From Arthrospiribacter ruber (GTDB lineage: Bacteria > Bacteroidota > Bacteroidia > Cytophagales > Cyclobacteriaceae): 64,000 bases of DNA. The DNA lies in NCBI RefSeq assembly GCF_019343195.1, contig NZ_RPHB01000004.1, positions 310,001 to 374,000 of the forward strand, given 5' to 3'. The notes below the pieces were generated by a model. It was given only the letters and a program-made list of their open reading frames with translations. It did no database searches and had not been told where the DNA came from. The translations under genes and the position numbers were made by a program. Of this stretch, positions 26,990 to 36,600 are shown piece by piece (within the stretch, counting starts at the first letter, position 1; each line of letters starts with the position of its first letter).

Positions 26990-28825
26990 ATGAATAAAAA
27001 GCTGAATACTGTCTTTTTTGCTTTCATGATACTCTTATGGGGTATAAGTTGGCAAGGAATGGCTCAGTTTCAGCAATTGCCTACTCCCAGAAAACCTTCC
27101 CCTTCTGCACAGAATTTTCAGCGTGTAATGGAAGAAAAACTGTCCCTACCCTTTTGGGATGATTTTTCTTCAGCTGGAATAGATAGTAGTAAATGGATCA
27201 ATGAAGGAGCTACTCAATCTTTCACAGTTGCCAATGCTGCCCCTTCCTTGGGAGTACTGCTTTTGGACGGTGTGGATGAAAGTGGTAAACCCTACTCCAA
27301 TGTCCCGATCGAGCAGGGTATAACAGACATCATCAGCTCCCGCCCAATTGACCTTTCCAGTATCAGCAGCAATGAAAGCAGCACGCTTTTTCTGAGTTTT
27401 TTTTGGCAGGCTGGTGGAAAAGCCGAAATGCCAGATGCCAACGATAACCTCACCCTCCTTTTCAGGGACACTCTGGGCAACTGGATCAATGTTTGGCAGA
27501 TTGCTGGCGAACTACCGGCAGAGCAGTTTTTCTTCACACAAGAGATCATTCAGGTGGAAGAGGCATTCCAACATGCAGACTTTCAGTTCAGGTTTCAGAT
27601 CAACGGACGTGCCTCAGGACCTTTTGACAGTTGGTTGATAGATTATGTATACCTCAATACCAACAGAAGTACTGGTGACATTTTTTATCCTGACAGAACC
27701 CTGACTACCCAAAACCTCAGACCCAGCCAAAAATACACAGGTATACCTGTTTTCGAAGCCAGTAATCTCTCTGGAGATTTTTGGAGAAATACAGGGAATG
27801 AGTTTAAAAACTTAGAAAACAGGTTTAGGGCCATGGAGTACAGTGTAGAAATCCGTGACAAATCAGACAATTCCCTGATCTCAAGAGTGAACAACAACAC
27901 TCCGTTCAACCCGGTACCTCTGGGTTCGGAAAGAAGGATATTTGAGAGCAATCCCATTTCAGGAGTTTCATTGCCGGAGGAAGAAACAGACTATGAAATC
28001 ACCACTTATATCAGTTCTGGGGATCTTAACCTATTCCAGATGATCAATGGTGATTCTGTCTTTTTTGATGACATCAACCTCAGGGTAAATGACACTGTCC
28101 GTTCCGTAATTTCATTCAGGGATTATTTTGCTTACGATGATGGCAACATTGATTACTCTGCAGGAATCAACCAAAGATCAGGAAGCTTGGTCAATAGGTT
28201 TGAAACTTCCACCAACCCCTACGTCAAAGGCATCAGTATCAATTTCACGAATCAAAACCAGGCCAACCAGATCATAGACCTTTCGATCTGGCAGGACCTT
28301 CAAAGTGATCCCATTTATGTACGGGAGATTTTTATTCCGGAAAAAGAAAACCTTGAAGAGTTTTCTTATTTCGAACTTGATGAAAATATCAGGGTAAGTG
28401 AGATTTTCTTTGTTGGATTTACACAATTTACCAATGATTTTATCCATGTCGGACTGGACAAAACGTTTGACAATGGCCGGGAAATATTTTATAATGTTGC
28501 AGGTCCTTGGCAGCAAAATGAACTTGTGGAAGGCTCCTTGATGATCAGAGTTCACCTAAGTGAAACACCGGTAGTGGAAGAAAGTACTGAGGAAGAAGAA
28601 TCAAGCTTAAGGGTATATCCAAATCCTGTGGAAAACAGGCTTTTTGTAGAAGGAAAGGTAGAAACGTTTTCCGTGTTTGATCCCTATGGAAGACAACTGG
28701 ATCTGACTTCGGAAGAAAGTGATAACGGAAAAATAATTAACTTTGCGGGACTTCAAAAAGGCATCTACGTGCTTAAGATAGTACAAGGAGAAAAAAATAT
28801 TTCAAAAAGAATTTTAGTCAAATAA
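26990..28825 (+). CDS. T9SS type A secreted protein, function unknown
   Basis: 611 residues. A signal peptide ends near WQGMAQ (about 26). Residues about 50-220 (LPFWDDFSS...WINEGATQSF...DSWLIDYVYL) form a MAM-like 'choice-of-anchor' jelly-roll module. The middle part is beta-rich with no known catalytic motif. The C-terminal 75 residues, SSLRVYPNPVENRLFVEG...GIYVLKIVQG, form a T9SS type A sorting domain. It is 13 bp after the PASTA gene and 6 bp before the rhodanese gene, suggesting one transcript. An adhesive or surface role is a guess. Confidence 0.85.
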   Translation: MNKKLNTVFFAFMILLWGISWQGMAQFQQLPTPRKPSPSAQNFQRVMEEKLSLPFWDDFSSAGIDSSKWINEGATQSFTVANAAPSLGVLLLDGVDESGKPYSNVPIEQGITDIISSRPIDLSSISSNESSTLFLSFFWQAGGKAEMPDANDNLTLLFRDTLGNWINVWQIAGELPAEQFFFTQEIIQVEEAFQHADFQFRFQINGRASGPFDSWLIDYVYLNTNRSTGDIFYPDRTLTTQNLRPSQKYTGIPVFEASNLSGDFWRNTGNEFKNLENRFRAMEYSVEIRDKSDNSLISRVNNNTPFNPVPLGSERRIFESNPISGVSLPEEETDYEITTYISSGDLNLFQMINGDSVFFDDINLRVNDTVRSVISFRDYFAYDDGNIDYSAGINQRSGSLVNRFETSTNPYVKGISINFTNQNQANQIIDLSIWQDLQSDPIYVREIFIPEKENLEEFSYFELDENIRVSEIFFVGFTQFTNDFIHVGLDKTFDNGREIFYNVAGPWQQNELVEGSLMIRVHLSETPVVEESTEEEESSLRVYPNPVENRLFVEGKVETFSVFDPYGRQLDLTSEESDNGKIINFAGLQKGIYVLKIVQGEKNISKRILVK

Positions 28826-28831
28826 ATAATT

Positions 28832-29143
28832 ATGGAAGACATTACTGTTTCAGAATTGAGAGAAAAACTGGGTAAAGGCGAAGAATTTCTATTTATAGAT
28901 GTTAGGGAAGAATGGGAGTACGAAGAAGATAATCTGGGTGCGAAAAACATCCCCTTAGGACAATTACCTTACGAGCTTGACGAACTTGAATCATATAAAG
29001 ATCAAGAAGTAGTGGTTCAATGCAGGTCAGGAGCCAGAAGTGGCAACGCAAAGAAATTTATGGAAACCAGAGGTTTTACTAAAGTCAGAAACCTCCTTGG
29101 GGGAATTATGGCCTATAGGGCTATGGAAGATGAAGAAGGGTAA
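28832..29143 (+). CDS. Single-domain rhodanese-like sulfurtransferase
   Basis: 103 residues forming one complete rhodanese domain. LFIDVREEWEYEEDNLGAKNIPLGQL is the N-terminal signature. The active-site loop VVVQCRSGARSGNA has the catalytic Cys. Such small proteins carry persulfide sulfur in the cytoplasm. It lies 6 bp after the T9SS protein gene and is the last gene before a strong shared terminator. Confidence 0.93.
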   Translation: MEDITVSELREKLGKGEEFLFIDVREEWEYEEDNLGAKNIPLGQLPYELDELESYKDQEVVVQCRSGARSGNAKKFMETRGFTKVRNLLGGIMAYRAMEDEEG

Positions 29144-29160
29144 ACAAACCCATATTCCGT

Positions 29161-29194
29161 AAAAAAACACCTCTGTGAACAGAGGTGTTTTTTT
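29161..29194. terminator. Bidirectional terminator between rhodanese and S2P genes
   Basis: Perfect 15-bp repeat AAAAAAACACCTCTG / CAGAGGTGTTTTTTT with a 4-nt loop. It has A/T runs on both sides, and the stop codon of the minus-strand gene (29193) is at its edge. Confidence 0.88.
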
Positions 29195-30308
29195 ATTCTA
29201 TGACAAAAGGCTGTGGCATAAAACAGATACAAAAGATAAGAATGGCAATCCAGCCCAAAACCTGTCTCTGTCTGTTCAATGGCTTAAATCCGCTGACCTC
29301 GGGATGCTCTATACCCATCAATCTACCTAACAACAGCCCAAATAAAAGCCAACCGGAATATCCCTCCACTTGAGGAAATACATTTACAGTTGCATATTGT
29401 ACGGCTACTATGCATAGAATTATGGTCCATTTGGTCTGATTGGGCAAACTCACTTTTCGGTAGCACACATACAGAAACCCAATATACAGTGGTATTCTGA
29501 TTAAAAGCTCATTGACGGATTGAAAGGGATTGATCAACCCAAGGCCTGCATAAAACATGAAAGCCGTGTAAGCTATCAGAGAGATCATTTTATGATTTTT
29601 GGGAAAAAGTCCGAATATGATATGTCCCCCGTCCAATTGTCCAATGGGAAGTAAATTGAGCGCTGTAAAGAACAAGGCCAGGTATCCGGCAAAAAGGTAG
29701 GGAAAATGAATTATTTCTGACATCACAGGCATTTTATCCGGATCTGCCAGCATTTTTTCCATTCCCCAAAACAGAATGTTGTAACCTATTTCCAGATTGA
29801 TATAACCTTCCTCAGCAGAATGTCCCTCAAAATCAGGGTCCAGGTATTCCGGATGGATCTGATAAATATAGTCCGCATCCGGCAAGTGAGTAAACCCATA
29901 CCACAATACGCCCACTGCAAGTACAAAACCTGCCAGCGGCCCTGCAATGCCAATATCAAAGTATTTTCTACGGCTATTGATAAAGCTTTTGACCTGAATG
30001 ACAGCACCAAATGTTCCTATGGACGGAGCTCCCAAAAAGCCTAACCAACCTGGAATAAAATAAGGTAGTGATGACCGTACTTTGTGGTAAATTGAAGTAA
30101 AGAGATGACCAAGTTCATGTATTAGCAAGATCCCTATAAAAGGAACTGAAAAATGAAGGGATTTGATAAAGTACTCCCAATTAAGAAAATGCTCCTCCTT
30201 GCCCAAAATAGATCTTCCGAACAGCCACTCTCCTCCTGCCAAGGTAGCCGTGAACAGGGTCAGAATAAACAGAAGTAAGTGCTTGAGGTACTCTTTTTTA
30301 CTGTACAT
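29193..30308 (-). CDS. Site-2-protease-like (M50) membrane metalloprotease
   Basis: About 371 residues with six to eight hydrophobic segments. LLIHELGHLFTSIYHKV carries the HExxH zinc motif. ALNLLPIGQLDGGHIIFG carries the second zinc ligand of the site-2-protease fold (the NPxPxxxLDG-type loop). Such proteins cut membrane-embedded substrates, for example anti-sigma factors. The start is ATG 30308 (MYSKKEYLKHLL). A longer frame would need a TTG at 30323. The gene overlaps the end of the HAD phosphatase gene by 11 bp, so the two are translationally coupled. Its substrate is unknown, and no sigma/anti-sigma pair is nearby. Confidence 0.87.
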   Translation of the reverse strand: MYSKKEYLKHLLLFILTLFTATLAGGEWLFGRSILGKEEHFLNWEYFIKSLHFSVPFIGILLIHELGHLFTSIYHKVRSSLPYFIPGWLGFLGAPSIGTFGAVIQVKSFINSRRKYFDIGIAGPLAGFVLAVGVLWYGFTHLPDADYIYQIHPEYLDPDFEGHSAEEGYINLEIGYNILFWGMEKMLADPDKMPVMSEIIHFPYLFAGYLALFFTALNLLPIGQLDGGHIIFGLFPKNHKMISLIAYTAFMFYAGLGLINPFQSVNELLIRIPLYIGFLYVCYRKVSLPNQTKWTIILCIVAVQYATVNVFPQVEGYSGWLLFGLLLGRLMGIEHPEVSGFKPLNRQRQVLGWIAILIFCICFMPQPFVIE

Positions 30309-30930
30309 TATCAAAAAAATCAATCAGGGCTTTTGGATGGGTAATTTGAACAGCATTAATACCAACTTCCTCTGCGCCTTTGACATTTGCCAGAAGGTCA
30401 TCAAAGAAAATCGTTTTTTTGCCATGTACATTCAATTGCTCCAAAACCTCCTGATAAATGGCTTTATCCGGTTTAGCCAGGCCCATTTCATGGCTCAGGA
30501 AAACCACATCGCATAAATCGTGGATATTGGAAAAATCAGAAACCCCTTCGAGCATCTGATTGAATTTCTGGATATGTATGTCGTTGGTATTACTGAGGAT
30601 GGCTGTACGAAAAGATTTTCTGAGATTTTTCAGCAGTGCCAACCTTTCCACAGGAATATGGACCAAAAGACTGTTCCAAACATGGTCTATTTGCTCATCG
30701 GTCCAGTTTTCACCAAATAGATTCCTTACCTCATCTCTAAAATCCGAATTGCTTATCCTCCCCTTTTCGTACTCTTTATGAAAGGTGGATACAAAGAAAT
30801 TTTCAGTGAGTGAATGTTTTTCTGCTGGAAGTATTTTTTTCAACTCATTGATACTTAAATCATAATCAATATCTATGATCACGTTTCCAAGATCGAAGAT
30901 CAAAAAATCAATATTATCTAGTGTTTTCAT
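30298..30930 (-). CDS. HAD-superfamily (IA) phosphatase
   Basis: 210 residues. Motif I is FLIFDLGNVIIDIDYD, a variant of the usual DxDx(T/V) nucleophile loop in which DxGNV replaces the first acidic pair, as in the YihX/FMN-phosphatase-like subgroup. Motif II is AILSNTND. Motif III includes the Lys in GLAKPDKAIYQ. Motif IV is IFFDDLLANVKGA. The cap is the small helical type. A sugar-phosphate or nucleotide phosphatase role is likely, but the substrate is not readable. It is upstream of and overlaps the M50 protease gene. Confidence 0.88.
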   Translation of the reverse strand: MKTLDNIDFLIFDLGNVIIDIDYDLSINELKKILPAEKHSLTENFFVSTFHKEYEKGRISNSDFRDEVRNLFGENWTDEQIDHVWNSLLVHIPVERLALLKNLRKSFRTAILSNTNDIHIQKFNQMLEGVSDFSNIHDLCDVVFLSHEMGLAKPDKAIYQEVLEQLNVHGKKTIFFDDLLANVKGAEEVGINAVQITHPKALIDFFDNVQ

Positions 30931-31012
30931 TTGAAATCAGGTTGTAAAATTAAAACCAAATATGTAACATTGCAGTCCCAAAAGCAAGGTCAAATGCTTA
31001 AAAAGACTGGCT

Positions 31013-31028
31013 CCCGATAGCTATCGGG
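31013..31028. repeat. 16-bp perfect palindrome upstream of the tRNA gene
   Basis: CCCGATAG immediately followed by its complement CTATCGGG. There is no spacer, so it cannot make a normal hairpin loop without opening its centre. From memory, similar palindromes recur in intergenic DNA of related Bacteroidota, suggesting a dispersed repeat. Only one copy is seen here. Confidence 0.55.
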
Positions 31029-31055
31029 ACAGGAAGTCTAAAAAATCAAATATTG

Positions 31056-31129
31056 GGGCCTATAGCTCAGTTGGTTAGAGCTTCTGACTCATAATCAGGA
31101 GGTCCCTGGTTCGAGCCCAGGTGGGCCCA
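31056..31129 (+). tRNA. tRNA with CAU anticodon (elongator Met, or Ile2)
   Basis: A 74-nt cloverleaf. The acceptor pairs GGGCCTA with TGGGCCC (one G-U). The D stem is GCTC/GAGC and the anticodon stem is TCTGA/TCAGG. The loop is CTCATAA with anticodon CAT at 31090-31092. The T arm is CCTGG-TTCGAGC-CCAGG, with discriminator A at 31129. CCA is not encoded. The anticodon stem lacks the three G-C pairs of initiator tRNA and position 1-72 is paired, so it is not the initiator. Whether it reads Met or, after lysidine modification, the Ile AUA codon cannot be settled by eye. Confidence 0.95.
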
Positions 31130-31134
31130 CTTAC

Positions 31135-31166
31135 GCCCTTCGTATTTTATGCGGAGGGCTTTTTTA
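31135..31166 (+). terminator. Terminator after the tRNA gene
   Basis: GCCCTTCGTA pairs with TGCGGAGGGC (two G-U pairs) and runs into TTTTTT, 5 bp past the tRNA end. Confidence 0.75.
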
Positions 31167-31283
31167 TTTTAGATTAAATGAAACTCAATTAGAGCGACTG
31201 ATTGGGAATATTTGATTCAGCTTATCTGAGATAAAATATTGAGGTACTTTTGTAAGCCCCCCCTTTTTTAGGACAGCACAGCG

Positions 31284-32075
31284 CTAAATGTTTTGTGCTA
31301 ATTTGTCAAACAACCACTCAAAAGCATCCTCCTGATCATATTTCAAATTAGGATTTAAAAGCCCTTCCATATCTCCTGAAAATTGTTTTGATCTCCTCTT
31401 TTCCTCCATATTAAGCAGGAACTCTTTTTGAGTTGGAGGCTTACCCACTGTGAACTTCATGTACTCATTGTAGCAATAGATGATTTTGTCATAATCCAAT
31501 TTTGCGTGTTGACTGGCATAGTATAGATCAAACAAATCCCTGCCCTTCTTACGTTGGTAAAGTGCCTGGAGCTTGGTTCCCAGAAGTTCATCTAATTGAT
31601 ATGTGGTAATGTTACACCCCATTGTAAACCATTCACTTGATACAGAAAATGGAAATGAATCCCATCCAAGCAGATTGAAATGCTCCCGGCAATTGATCTC
31701 TATCTTTAGTCTCAACCGAACTTCTGGTGAATATTCAGAGTTGAAGCGATAAAGCAGCGTGTTATTGTTGGCTTTGGGTTTAACCACTCTATCTTCTTCA
31801 AAAAAGGTAATGACTTTATCTATTCTTTGTAGGATAGGCTTGATCGGACCTTCTTTGATTTGGACTAAGTCAATGTCCTCTGAATATCTTGGAGCCGGAT
31901 TCAGATAGAGTTTGTGTAGTGTGGTACCCCCACGGAATGCCAGATTTTCGCTTAGGAATTCATCAGAGAAAAGTGCTACCAATGCTCTGGATATAATCAA
32001 ATCTTGCTCTACCTGCTCATTGGTAGTCCAGGGAGCTTGATCCCTCCATTTTGCTATATGGGGTCTGGGAATCAT
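31284..32075 (-). CDS. AbiEii-type nucleotidyltransferase toxin
   Basis: 263 residues of the AbiEii/AbiGii family, the toxin half of type IV toxin-antitoxin and phage-exclusion systems. The nucleotidyltransferase signature is complete: FRGGTTLHKLYL, then SEDIDLV with the metal-binding D67 and D69. A downstream TKLQALYQRKKGRDLFDLYYA helix carries the conserved Lys and the RDLFDL motif. Family members modify tRNA or other targets with nucleotides and stop growth when uninhibited. The ATG overlaps the TGA of the antitoxin gene (ATGA), so translation is coupled. It lies next to a tRNA gene, a common place for such cargo. Confidence 0.9.
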   Translation of the reverse strand: MIPRPHIAKWRDQAPWTTNEQVEQDLIISRALVALFSDEFLSENLAFRGGTTLHKLYLNPAPRYSEDIDLVQIKEGPIKPILQRIDKVITFFEEDRVVKPKANNNTLLYRFNSEYSPEVRLRLKIEINCREHFNLLGWDSFPFSVSSEWFTMGCNITTYQLDELLGTKLQALYQRKKGRDLFDLYYASQHAKLDYDKIIYCYNEYMKFTVGKPPTQKEFLLNMEEKRRSKQFSGDMEGLLNPNLKYDQEDAFEWLFDKLAQNI

Positions 32076-32866
32076 AAATCACTTTCCAGTTTAATGTTCC
32101 TAACTACTTTCCACATATTATCGACTCTTCCAGGTTTTTTATCTTTATCAGGACACAGCAACACTGGGAAGTAATTTTTACCAATAAAATACTTTTCTAA
32201 TGGATCCAATAGAACCCGATCAGATTGCAACTCTTGAAATAAGTACCCTAGCCGTTGAATAGAGCTGGTATGGGGATACCACTGGAGTAACTCCTGGATA
32301 TCTTCTGGAGTCATGGACTCAGCTAATTCTTCTAGAATGGCCAAAATTCTGTTTAACCCTCCCATTTTAGATTGATAATGGATGAGGTCAATAGCTGTAA
32401 GTGCCGGTGAAGAAATATTAAAAATGCCTGCATCGGATTTTCTTAGTTGAATGTTTTTGTTTGGCCATTTACTTGTGGCTGAAATGCTCAGATAGATATT
32501 CCCTTTTTTAATGTCCCGAAGGTTAGGGATTTTTGTCATCAGATAGCTCTGTTGAACTTGTTGATGACTTGCGCCATGAAAAGCTGCTGCTGAAAAAAAA
32601 GCGATATAATAAGGCTTATCTAAGAATTTGAACAACTCTTCAACATAAAACTCCAATGGTAGTTTGCCGAATCCTTTGTATCGAGGAGGAAGGATCAGAT
32701 AAAACCCCTGACGAAGTGCAAGAATCTCTTTCTTTTTGGAAAGACGTCCCAATTCGTGTCGTAATGCGACATCAGTTTTGGGTATTTTGACTTTTACTTC
32801 ATCCCAGGAAAAAGCATATTGTTCATATGCCAAGCAATTTTCCACAAAATCAGCAACACGCATCAT
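32072..32866 (-). CDS. AbiEi-type antitoxin / transcriptional repressor
   Basis: 264 residues. The N-terminus (about 8-60: ENCLAYEQYAFSWDEVKVKI...LRHELGRLSKKKEILALRQGFYLI) is the winged-helix domain seen in AbiEi antitoxins, which repress their own promoter. The rest (about 70-264) is the AbiEi C-terminal domain that neutralises the toxin. It is directly upstream of, and 4 bp overlapping with, the AbiEii gene, the canonical antitoxin-first order. Two adjacent ATG codons (32866, 32863) are possible starts. Confidence 0.87.
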   Translation of the reverse strand: MMRVADFVENCLAYEQYAFSWDEVKVKIPKTDVALRHELGRLSKKKEILALRQGFYLILPPRYKGFGKLPLEFYVEELFKFLDKPYYIAFFSAAAFHGASHQQVQQSYLMTKIPNLRDIKKGNIYLSISATSKWPNKNIQLRKSDAGIFNISSPALTAIDLIHYQSKMGGLNRILAILEELAESMTPEDIQELLQWYPHTSSIQRLGYLFQELQSDRVLLDPLEKYFIGKNYFPVLLCPDKDKKPGRVDNMWKVVRNIKLESDL

Positions 32867-33324
32867 GCTTTAGTAAATTTATGCGAAAGATAGTAAAAAG
32901 AAGCAATACATGCATAATTATACTATGAACTTGTTGCTGCAAAACTCAATTTTAACTACCACAAATATATGAAAAAGGTAGTTAGACAAAGCTGATCTAA
33001 CTGATGCAAGACATTAAATCAAAAACTGGGCAATATTGTCGACTCAAATTAGATCAAATGTTACCATTTCGTTTAGGCCATATGTCAACCCAAATGCAAT
33101 CAATTGCTACTGTTTCGCTGAACATTTTTTCTTTATTTGCCGATTGACGTTTCCGGTATATTTTGATTCATCAGCATATTTTGTGTGCGTATTAACCATA
33201 TGACTACCCATTATATCCAGCTTATTCTCCTTCTTAAATACTGTTTGGATATGCTCGTGGAGGGCAAATAATTTATTAAAATCTTCTGTAAAGCGGTTCG
33301 AAATTTGTACAGTTTGGCCCACAG
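32867..33324. other. Non-coding / decayed stretch upstream of the AbiE pair
   Basis: About 460 bp without a convincing gene. The AbiE promoter must lie at its left end. A 76-codon minus-strand frame (33107-33337) is open but has no family I recognise and skewed composition (Lys-rich tail KKKCSAKQ), so I do not call it a gene. The stretch probably contains remains of accessory genes, given the orphan terminator and GIY-YIG remnant that follow. Confidence 0.45.
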
Positions 33325-33354
33325 AGGCTGGAAACAAGTTTTCCGGCCTTTTTT
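33325..33354 (+). terminator. Orphan intrinsic terminator
   Basis: AGGCTGGAAA pairs with TTTTCCGGCCT (one G-U) and is followed by TTTTTT. No plus-strand gene ends upstream of it, so it is probably a relic of a deleted gene. Confidence 0.55.
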
Positions 33355-33374
33355 ATGGATTAAACTTTTTACAA

Positions 33375-33503
33375 ATGAAAGCATTTGTTTACATCCTGTT
33401 CTACGAAAAACTCAATCGCTACTACAGAGGAATTACCACCTTGGTAGTTGAAGAAAAACTAAAAAGTTGTTATTTTTACCAATTCAATGATTTAAATTTT
33501 TAA
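33375..33503 (+). pseudogene. GIY-YIG endonuclease-like remnant
   Basis: A 42-codon frame beginning MKAFVYILFYEKLNRYYRGITTLVVEEKL matches the start of small GIY-YIG proteins of the YhbQ/UPF0213 type, where VYIL...YYxGxT is the catalytic strand pair. Intact members are 80-100 residues and have a later catalytic Arg-helix and Glu. Here the frame ends after about 42 codons in unrelated residues (SCYFYQFNDLNF). It is therefore a truncated relic. Confidence 0.5.
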
Positions 33504-33657
33504 AAATCAGGACAAAATACAGTCATTTTCCGTTGACATTTTAGGTGAGAAATAATCCATCTTCCTATTTCAAACTTTCTTTAAGAACAATAACCCAAAT
33601 GAAAGTTAATTTACAAACCTATTCATTAATAGTTGATTGAATCTTACAACCTAGTAG

Positions 33658-36600
33658 ATGTTTAACACCTTATTAATCAATACTAAAGGAGTTTTATTAT
33701 TCCGCATTATACTGTTCATTATTTTTTTGACTCTCTCTCCAGCTATGGTCAGAGCTCAGGTAGTGATCAATGAAATCATGTCCTCAAACAGTATGACCAT
33801 TAGTGATGAAGACGGTGATTTTGAAGATTGGATAGAGCTTTATAATACAGGTGATCAAGAAGTCAATCTTTTAGGATATGGACTTTCAGACAATGAAAAT
33901 AACCCGTTCAAATGGATTTTTCCCAATGTCAATATTGCAGGGAAAGGATTTTTACTGATATGGGCATCGGGAAAGGATAGGACTGATATAAACAAACCTT
34001 TGCATACAAACTATGCTATCAGTTCCGCAGGTGAAGAGATAGTCCTGACTCATCCTCAAAATTTTGTAGTTGATGAATTTCCCCCTATACCAATTCCTAC
34101 AAACTATTCTTATGGCAGGCAACCTGACGGTTCCGAAAATCTGGTATTTTTTGAAAGTCCGACGCCAAACAGTTCAAATGTACATGAAGGGTTTACTGAA
34201 TTCCTGAAAAAGCCGTCCATTTTATTCAAAGAAACCGATGAAAACACACTTCTTTTAGAAATTCATAATCCAAATGAAAGTGGCAAATTGCTGTACACTT
34301 TAGATGGGTCAGAACCTAGTATGGAGTCTTTGGACATCGGTAGGACATTTAAGGTTGATTACTATTTTCCGGGAGAATCTGAAACCAACATGCTGAAGGA
34401 TTTCAGCCAAATCACCAAAAGCTACGTAGCTCCTTTAAACATCAACCTTTTATTGGATTCTATCGGGATTGTCAGTGATATCATTACCACCTATCATAGG
34501 GAATTTGATATGTTCTGGCAAAAGCCTAGCATCAGTTTGAAAGATGGAATTATTGTTCGTGCCAGGGTATTTTCCGAAGGAAGGTACAGTCCTACCAGTT
34601 CAAAGACATACCTTCCGGGAAAAGTTCTTAACAATCATCACTTGCCAGTTCTATCGTTAATTGCTGACAATGAAGACTTATTTGGCTATGATGAAGGACT
34701 GTATGTTCCAGGAAGGATGTTTTTTGAAAATGGCGGAACTCCTGATCATTTTGTAATTCAGGCAAACTATCAGCAACGTGGAAGAATTTCTGAAAAAGCT
34801 GTTAACCTGGAGCTTTTTAAAGACAAAAACCTGGTCTTTTCGCAGGGACTTGGCATGAGAATCCACGGTAGCGGTTCCAGAAACAGGCCGATTAAAGGCT
34901 TCAGGCTCTATGCAAGAAATGAATATGATGAAAAAGATATTATTGATTATCCTTTTATACCCGATGCAAGGGATGCTAATGGCCAGGAATTAAACACTTT
35001 TAAGCGATTGCTTTTCCGTCAAGGAGGAGACAGACTGGATTATCTGACTGATGCAGTTATTCATCAGATTTTGGCACCATTACAGCTAGGATTGCAGAGG
35101 TCTGAGCCTATGGTCCACTACATCAATGGAGAATATTGGGGTTTGATCAATGTCAGGGACAGGATAGATAGGTATTATGTTGCGGATAATTACCAAATAG
35201 ATCCTGATGATGTGGTATTGATAGATTCACCATGGGGTGAAGGTTCACCGGCAATGGTAGATGAAGGAGCTCCAGAATCAATCGGCTATTACAGGGAAAT
35301 GAGAGATCTTATCCTGAATACCGACATGACCGAACCTGAGGCTTTGGAATTAATAGAAGGAAAGCTGGACATTATTAGCTATATCGATCATGTTGTTGCC
35401 TTTGTATATTGGAATAATGTAGACTGGTATGGTGACAAGCATTTCAGGATATGGAAAAGTACACAAGAAGGAAACGGTTTCAACGACGGAAAATTCAGAT
35501 ACATTGTATGGGACTTCGACGCAGCTTTGACCAATGGTGCCGGCTTCAATACCTTGATCAATTGGATAGACCCTTATGGTGGTAATGAATATGGTACCAA
35601 TGATCCGGAGAAGACACGGATCTTTAGGAAGCTTCTGGAGAATGATTCTTTTAAAACACTTTTTTTGAACAGATTCAATGATCATATAAATACCGCATTC
35701 AATAAGGATAGAGTGGCTGACTTGGCTGAAAAACATTATAACAAAATAGAACCTGAATTCGACCGGCATTTTGAAAGATGGAATTTTTACCCCAGCAGTA
35801 TTACAAGCCTATACCATTACAAAAACCATTTAACGAGATTTCGAGAATATGCTGAAGACAGACCGGCTATTCAGCGGGAACATCTTAGAGAGGCTTTTGG
35901 CCTTGATAAGAATCTAACTATAAAAATAAATGTAAGAGAGCGTGGAAGCGGCACAGTTTTCCTTAATACCATTCACTTAGATTCGGATTTGCCAGGATCA
36001 AAAGACCATGTATACCCTTGGGAAGGCACTTATTTCAAACACATTCCTGTCACTTTGAAAGCAATCCCATCTGAAGGCTATGCCTTTGATTACTGGATCA
36101 TAAATGGTCAACAATACAGAGAGGAGAACTTGATCATCGACCCTACAGCAGATCTTGAAATTTTAGTCAATTTCAGTAAAGACAACCGTCCTGAACCTGA
36201 ATTGATTTACTATTGGTTTTTTGATGACAATATCCCGAACAATATCCCCCTTAAGAATTTAGCCCCTGTCTTCAATACGACCGAAAATCAGATTGCTAAC
36301 ATAAAATTCCAGCCAGCCATTGATCCATATCCACTAAATGAAGGAAACACTGTGGGAATTATGGACAGGGTTAATGACCCTACGACGATCAATTTTATTG
36401 AATATCCTAAGGAAGATATCTCATTTGACCTTGAAAACATGAGGGGAATTAGAACAAGAAATCCTCTATCTCTTCAAGATGGTGGGACAGAAAAAAAAGG
36501 ACACCTGATTTTCAGCCTTCCTACAACAAATTTTAAAGATTTAGTGTTCCGAGCAGCTGTTTCCAGAACCAATAATGGCCCTAATCAGCTCAAGTTTGAA

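Noticed and set aside
31056-31129. Initiator tRNA-fMet
   Set aside because: Position 1-72 is paired and the anticodon stem lacks the three consecutive G-C pairs typical of initiators.
33316-33322. GGCCCAC matching the 3' end of the tRNA as an attachment-site duplicate
   Set aside because: Only 7 bp, expected by chance; there is no longer flanking identity and no integrase gene.
33107-33337. 76-codon minus-strand frame with KKKCSAKQ tail
   Set aside because: No recognisable family, no ribosome-binding site, and it runs into the orphan terminator; treated as chance or remnant.
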